A DNA stretch of 64,000 nt, from contig JAJDCR010000092.1 in the NCBI GenBank assembly GCA_029260735.1, forward strand, positions 62,001 through 126,000, written 5' to 3'. The notes beneath the pieces were generated by a model, which saw only the letters and a program-made list of their open reading frames with translations, searched no databases and was not told the DNA's origin. Shown here one piece after another: positions 59,851-64,000 of this stretch; the stretch's first letter is position 1; every line of letters begins with the position of its first letter. The translations under genes were made by a program, and so were the position numbers. This stretch comes from Planctomycetota bacterium (lineage in GTDB: Bacteria; Planctomycetota; Uabimicrobiia; Uabimicrobiales; Uabimicrobiaceae).

Positions 59851-61404
59851 TTACCAATCAATAGGAAAGTAGTCCTTGAGAAATTTCCCAGACCAATGCT
59901 TTCCCGTAAGAATTCCATCAAAAAAAGGATCGCAAATCCGAGCAGCTCCGTCGACAATATCAAGCGGGGGTTGAAAGTCGTGTTCTTTTTCTTTGCGCTC
60001 GGCAAGCTCAACGGGGTCTTCATCTGTTACCCAGCCTGTGTCCACCGCGTTCATAAAAATACCCTCTTTTGCTAAGTCCTGAGAGGAAGTGTGGGTTAGC
60101 ATATTCAAAGCGGCTTTGGCCATGTTGGTATGAGGATGACGGCTGTCTTTTTTGAAGCGAAAGAATTTTCCTTCCATAGCGGAAACGTTGACAATATGCT
60201 TTTGACCTGTATTAGCTCTTTTCATGAGGGCTACGAGTCGGTTGTTTAAAACAAAGGGCGCGACGGCATTGACAAGTTGAACTTCGAGCATTTCGGGAGT
60301 AGAGATTTCTCCCATTTTAAGACGCCAGCTATTGGTTTTGCGTAAATCTACTTGTTGTAAGTCGGCATCGAGTTTTCCTACGGGAAAAATCTCTTCTGTG
60401 GCAAGAGAGTCTCCATAACTATAAGGAATTTGTGATAGCTCAGCTGAAGCCAGAATACCAACTCCTGGGCCTGTGCCATGCCAGACAGCAGGTAAAACGG
60501 ATTCATTGACATTAACGGAAGGAAGGGAACTTAGCTGTTTTTTACAAGCCTGGTGGCTTCCTAAAATGGACTGAACTTGTTGTGGTAATTCTAAAAAAGC
60601 TTTTTTTTCGTTTTCTAAAAGGTGAGTATAAAAACCAGGTGGACGCCGTACGGTTTGAGCGGCGTTATTGAGTAAAATATCTAAGCGATCGTATTGTTGC
60701 TCAATGTAGCTACAAAATATTTCGACACTGGGAGTATGTCGTAAATCTAAGCCATATACATGTAAACGATCCCCCCATTCTCCAAAGTCTGCCTCCTGAG
60801 AAAAACGAGTGGCTGCATCGACAGGGAAGCGAGTTGTTACAATAACTTTTGCTCCTGCTCGTAACATAAGAAGAGCCGCTTGGTAGCCAATTTTTAATCG
60901 AGCTCCTGTAATTAAAGCGACTTGTCCCTCTAGAGAAGTGGTTTGAAAGCGCTTTTGATAGTTAAAATCTCCGCATGCTGTGCACATGGCATCATAAAAA
61001 AAGTGTAAGCGGGTGTATTCACTCTTGCAAACATAACAGTTTCGAGGAGACTTGAGTTCTTGCTCTTCAGGCTTTCGTCCTTCTTGCCAAAGAGGAATTT
61101 GAGCGGGAGCAGTAAAAACAGAAGAGGTACGAGCACTACGAATTCCCGTATTGGCACGAGATTGGCGGTCTTTTTGGGTGCGCTCTTCTCGTCTCGATTT
61201 TCGGAAGAGTTTTTTTCGTTTCTTCGTTTCTTCTCGGTTGGGTCGAGATAGTCTCCCGGCAGCCTGCATTAAAGAGATTCTTTGCTCTTCTGATAGTTCA
61301 AGCAGCAATTCGATATTTTCAGAAAAATCTTCGAGCAAAGCTACACAAGAAGCAATTTCTTCAGCAGAGTATTTCGGAGAAATACCTTTGTTATTCTTAT
61401 CCAT
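59851..61404 (-). CDS. SDR-type oxidoreductase with N-terminal zinc-finger region, altered catalytic Tyr
   Basis: ATG 61404 is chosen over the longer frame (to 61506) because GAGGAAAA precedes it; this gives 517 residues. A basic, disordered region follows the first 80 residues, then a zinc-finger-like CYVCKSEYTRLHFFYDAMCTACG (about 160-182). An SDR Rossmann domain comes next with VALITGARLKIGYQ, LDILLNNAAQT and IVNVSAMEGKF. The classical YxxxK motif reads TNMAK: the Lys is kept but Tyr is replaced by Thr. Related proteins with HPHTNMAKAALNMLT share this. It may be a non-canonical reductase or a binding protein. It is co-transcribed with the downstream sulfotransferase. Confidence 0.8.
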   Translation of the reverse strand: MDKNNKGISPKYSAEEIASCVALLEDFSENIELLLELSEEQRISLMQAAGRLSRPNREETKKRKKLFRKSRREERTQKDRQSRANTGIRSARTSSVFTAPAQIPLWQEGRKPEEQELKSPRNCYVCKSEYTRLHFFYDAMCTACGDFNYQKRFQTTSLEGQVALITGARLKIGYQAALLMLRAGAKVIVTTRFPVDAATRFSQEADFGEWGDRLHVYGLDLRHTPSVEIFCSYIEQQYDRLDILLNNAAQTVRRPPGFYTHLLENEKKAFLELPQQVQSILGSHQACKKQLSSLPSVNVNESVLPAVWHGTGPGVGILASAELSQIPYSYGDSLATEEIFPVGKLDADLQQVDLRKTNSWRLKMGEISTPEMLEVQLVNAVAPFVLNNRLVALMKRANTGQKHIVNVSAMEGKFFRFKKDSRHPHTNMAKAALNMLTHTSSQDLAKEGIFMNAVDTGWVTDEDPVELAERKEKEHDFQPPLDIVDGAARICDPFFDGILTGKHWSGKFLKDYFPIDW

Positions 61405-61560
61405 AAAGAAAATTTTCCTCGATATAATCTTATAAATTTTTGGATTGCTATCATAGCATTCTCCGTTACTTGGAACAAGAAAATTAGTGTCCAACTCAAA
61501 TAGCATATCGTTAAGCTGTCAGCCTATGTGTTTTCTGCCCTCCTCGGTAGATTTTGAGTA

Positions 61561-61716
61561 GAAAAGAATTTCACGCAAAGACGCAAAGGCGCAAAGATCG
61601 CAAAGGAAGATATGAAAAATCTTTCTGTTGATAAAACTCTGCGAATTTATCTTTTCTCTTGATTTTTTTCCTCTTGGCGTCTTTGCGTCTTTGCGTCTTT
61701 GCGTGAAATTCTTTTC
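61561..61716. repeat. Inverted-repeat hairpin element with GCAAAGAC repeats
   Basis: The left arm (61561-61596) and right arm (about 61678-61716) are near-perfect reverse complements of about 36 bases, made of the short unit GCAAAGACGCAAAGGC ending in TTTCACGC. The 80-base centre is AT-rich. The region 61507-61876 before recQ (370 bases) holds this element and otherwise AT-rich sequence. It resembles widespread GCAAAGACGCAAAG-type dispersed palindromes; no coding content. Confidence 0.8.
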
Positions 61717-61876
61717 TTTATTTTAACTTTAATGGGTATTGCTTAACGGAATGCCATTTGTGTCTAACTCTGTTTTAAAAGGAATACGCTTTAGAAAAAT
61801 AATTTTCTCTGAATTGTCTTTTCTATTCATATAATAGACGAAAGAATAACACGAATCATTTTTTATCGAGAACAAT

Positions 61877-63793
61877 ATGCTGGAAAAACACTTAGAAAAG
61901 TACTTTGGATTTGGTTCTTTCCAAAAAGGACAACGAGAAGTTATCGAAAAAGTTATGAGTTTGCAATCAGCGATTGCTATTTTCCCGACAGGGGCAGGAA
62001 AATCTCTTTGCTACCAATTACCCGCTTTACTTTTGCCGGGAATGACTTTAGTGGTATCCCCTTTGCTTTCCTTGATGAAAGATCAACTCGATTTTTTAAA
62101 GGGAAAAGGTCTTCCTGCGGCTCGCTTGGATTCTACTTTGAGCCGGGAGGAGTATTCTCAAATTCTGGAGTCTGCTCGTAATGGAAAACTTAAAATTCTA
62201 ATGGTTTCCGTGGAGCGATTTCGCAATGAAAGGTTCCGAGCTCACTTACAAAACATGAAAGTGTCTTTGATGGTGGTGGACGAAGCGCATTGTATTTCAG
62301 AATGGGGACATAATTTTCGGCCCGACTACTTAAAGCTACCAAGCTACCAAAAGGAATTTTCTATTTCCCAGACTCTTTTATTGACAGCGACAGCAACAAA
62401 AAAAGTGATTGAGGATATGAGTGCTAAGTTTCATACTTTGCCAGAGAATGTAGTGGTGACAGGTTTTTATAGGAAGAACCTTTTTTTGCAGGTAACACCT
62501 GCTTCAGTAGAGACTAAGAATGAGCAACTTTTGGCCAGAATTCAAGAGTCTCCCCAAGCTCCTACTATTGTCTATGTGACCTTACAAAAAACTGCCGAAG
62601 AAGTCGCCGAATTTCTCTCTCAGAAGGGAGTTCCTGCTTATTCTTACCATGCCGGAATGAAAAACGAGCAGCGAGAGAACATTCAAAATCAGTTTATGTC
62701 AGGAAACTACACTTGTATTGTCGCTACGATTGCTTTTGGAATGGGGGTCGATAAAAGAGATATTCGGCGAGTGATTCACTATGATCTACCTAAGTCGATT
62801 GAAAACTATAGCCAAGAGATTGGCCGCTCAGGACGAGATGGCGAAGCTTCTCTTTGCGAAGTTCTAGGAAGCCGGGATAGCATTCCTATTTTAGAAAATT
62901 TTATCTACGGAGATACTCCCGAAAAAGAAGCTCTCCGAGAAATCCTTGTTCAGATCCAGGAAAGCCCTGAGTCTACCTGGGAAGTAAAACTACTTAGTTT
63001 AAGCAGGGAAGTAAATATTCGCATGCTTCCGCTAAAAACTCTTTTTGTTTACTTGGACATGGAAAAAATTATTTCCCCGAAGTTCATCTACTTTGAAAAC
63101 TATAGCTTTCGTTACATTCTTCCTCCCGAGCAAATTGTCAGTTTTTTCCCAGGAGAACGGCAAGAGTTTCTCCAGGCGGTTTTTAATCATTGCCAAACAA
63201 AAAAAGTATGGACGAGTGTTTACTTTTCTCAGATCCAACAAAACTATCCTACCGACCGCGAAAGAATCGTGGTTGCTCTCGAGTATTTCCATGAAAAAGG
63301 TTGGATTGAATTGCGCTCTAGCCAGTCGGTAGAAGTTTATGATATCCTAAATCCGAATTTTTCCTTAGATAGTTTGAGTGAAAAACTCTTTACTCTCTTT
63401 CAGAAAAAAGAGCAAAACGAAATCGAACGAATCGCTAAGATGATCCAATTCTTTGAAAGCTCTTCTTGTCTCAGCAAAAACTTGGCCCAGTATTTTGGGG
63501 AAAACCTCGAAAAAGAAAGCTGTGGTCATTGCTCCTATTGTCAAGTTGGCCCCCGTGCTTTGGAAGGCCCATCACAAAAAACACAGCTATCAGAAATGAA
63601 CGGAAAAGAGCTCAGCGAAGAATTTATAGCGTTAGCAGGAGAAAAAGCTAACGCTATAAATCTGACAAAATTTCTTTGCGGTATCTACATACCTCTTTTT
63701 ACTCTATTAAAAGCCCGGCGACTCTCCAGTTTTGGAAAGCTGGAGAGCTACCCTTTTTTGGAAGTGAAAGCCTTTGCTGAAAAATGTCTATGA
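61877..63793 (+). CDS. recQ: RecQ family ATP-dependent DNA helicase
   Basis: The 638-residue helicase has the seven motifs: Walker A PTGAGKSLCYQLPALLL, SPLLSLMKDQ, VVDEAHCISEWGHNFRPDYLKL (DEAH), LTATAT, VATIAFGMGVDKRDIRRVIHYDLPKSIENYSQEIGRSGRDGE. A zinc-binding Cys set follows (CGHCSYCQVG), then winged-helix/RQC-like sequence. The C-terminal HRDC domain is not obvious. It unwinds DNA 3' to 5' in recombination and fork repair. It is monocistronic, with its stop overlapping the convergent RND gene by several bases. Two short palindromes lie inside its 3' end. Confidence 0.94.
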   Translation: MLEKHLEKYFGFGSFQKGQREVIEKVMSLQSAIAIFPTGAGKSLCYQLPALLLPGMTLVVSPLLSLMKDQLDFLKGKGLPAARLDSTLSREEYSQILESARNGKLKILMVSVERFRNERFRAHLQNMKVSLMVVDEAHCISEWGHNFRPDYLKLPSYQKEFSISQTLLLTATATKKVIEDMSAKFHTLPENVVVTGFYRKNLFLQVTPASVETKNEQLLARIQESPQAPTIVYVTLQKTAEEVAEFLSQKGVPAYSYHAGMKNEQRENIQNQFMSGNYTCIVATIAFGMGVDKRDIRRVIHYDLPKSIENYSQEIGRSGRDGEASLCEVLGSRDSIPILENFIYGDTPEKEALREILVQIQESPESTWEVKLLSLSREVNIRMLPLKTLFVYLDMEKIISPKFIYFENYSFRYILPPEQIVSFFPGERQEFLQAVFNHCQTKKVWTSVYFSQIQQNYPTDRERIVVALEYFHEKGWIELRSSQSVEVYDILNPNFSLDSLSEKLFTLFQKKEQNEIERIAKMIQFFESSSCLSKNLAQYFGENLEKESCGHCSYCQVGPRALEGPSQKTQLSEMNGKELSEEFIALAGEKANAINLTKFLCGIYIPLFTLLKARRLSSFGKLESYPFLEVKAFAEKCL

Positions 63794-64000
63794 GGAAGAT
63801 TTCATGCATAATCTTTCCATGAACAAAGCAAATACGGTTGGCACAATAATCAAAGTTAGCACAGTAGAAACGAGTAAACCAAATATCATTACGTAGGCTA
63901 AACCTTCCCATAAAGGGCCTCCATAAAGAGCTAGAGGAATAAAGCCACCTACCGTAGTCAAGGTAGTGAGGAATATGGGACGCACTCTTACCTGGCAAGC
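63788..64000 (-). CDS. RND efflux pump inner-membrane protein, C-terminal fragment
   Basis: This is a partial frame entering from the right edge. It reads VRPIFLTTLTTVGGFIPLALYGGPLWEGLAYVMIFGLLVSTVLTLIIVPTVFALFMERL, the last two membrane helices of an AcrB/HAE1-type RND transporter, including the strongly conserved RPIxLTTxTTVxGxxPL motif and the VPTVFAL end. The stop codon (63788-63790) overlaps the tail of recQ on the opposite strand. The substrate and operon context lie outside the window. Confidence 0.88.
   Translation of the reverse strand, partial: ACQVRVRPIFLTTLTTVGGFIPLALYGGPLWEGLAYVMIFGLLVSTVLTLIIVPTVFALFMERLCMKSSS

Noticed and set aside
1..64000. CRISPR array, tRNA, rRNA or prophage
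   Set aside because: No regularly spaced repeats, no cloverleaf with GTTCRA-type T-loop in the gene-free stretches, and no capsid, terminase or integrase genes seen.

Overview
This window is 64 kb of AT-rich, gene-dense bacterial chromosome from a Gram-negative organism. Outer-membrane, periplasmic and lipid-transport functions appear (an OprO/P-type porin, MlaF/MlaE-type permease, lipobox lipoproteins, an RND pump). So do PEP-CTERM proteins, large Ser/Thr kinases with HND/DWG-type motifs, a VIT-VWA lipoprotein, and many long proteins of unknown function. Together these suggest a planctomycete-like or other PVC-group bacterium. This is an inference: no rRNA gene is present to confirm it. TGA is used as a normal stop. 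No tRNA, rRNA, CRISPR array, intact transposase or prophage was seen.

Layout. 1-4.7 kb: the C-terminal two thirds of a fungal-type type I fatty acid synthase alpha subunit (ACP, KR, KS), cut by the left edge and followed at once by a separate AcpS-type phosphopantetheinyl transferase. 4.9-8.8 kb: a porin, a shortened UvrC-like nuclease and an ARPP-1-domain lipoprotein. 9.1-17.0 kb: a tight five-gene operon holding an MCE-like membrane protein, a fused MlaF-MlaE ABC transporter, a 962-residue membrane GTPase-like protein and two single-pass proteins. This is the best candidate here for an undescribed system. 17-22 kb: a zinc-ribbon membrane protein and an overlapping pair of secreted peptidases (C25-like and M28). 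22-28 kb: TerC, a MATCAP/DUF1704 metallopeptidase, a MITE-like element beside a small nucleotidyltransferase-fold gene, a GDPD phosphodiesterase and a small lipoprotein. 28-33 kb: a 297-bp inverted-repeat element, a pair of PLP enzymes including a sphingosine-1-phosphate-lyase homologue, and a Ser/Thr kinase.

33-46 kb: a PEP-CTERM protein, aspS, a GT39-like glycosyltransferase with a sodium:solute symporter, a VIT/VWA lipoprotein, a second Ser/Thr kinase and a MAPEG protein. 46-51.4 kb: a 950-bp gene-poor stretch, a rare HTH-XRE/receiver fusion, cmoA-cmoB, a membrane-anchored Nudix-like protein, and a predicted small RNA with its own promoter and terminator. 51.4-64 kb: hemA with a ccsA/hemX-type gene, then a PEP-CTERM protein overlapping a saccharopine-dehydrogenase-like gene. 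A GDSL lipoprotein, an ABC exporter, a CBU_0592-type membrane protein and an RmlD-like reductase follow. The end holds a sulfotransferase, a zinc-finger SDR protein, a hairpin repeat element, recQ and the C-terminus of an RND pump running off the right edge.

How the genes fit together. Lipid and envelope biology recurs: FAS, a lipid-transport-like ABC operon, GDPD, S1P lyase, GDSL esterase, MAPEG, porin and glycosyltransferase. Several short inverted-repeat elements with no coding capacity (about 7.5, 24.7, 28.3 and 61.6 kb) indicate a genome with mobile or dispersed palindromic repeats. Housekeeping genes (aspS, hemA, cmoAB, recQ) are scattered among them as in an ordinary chromosome.
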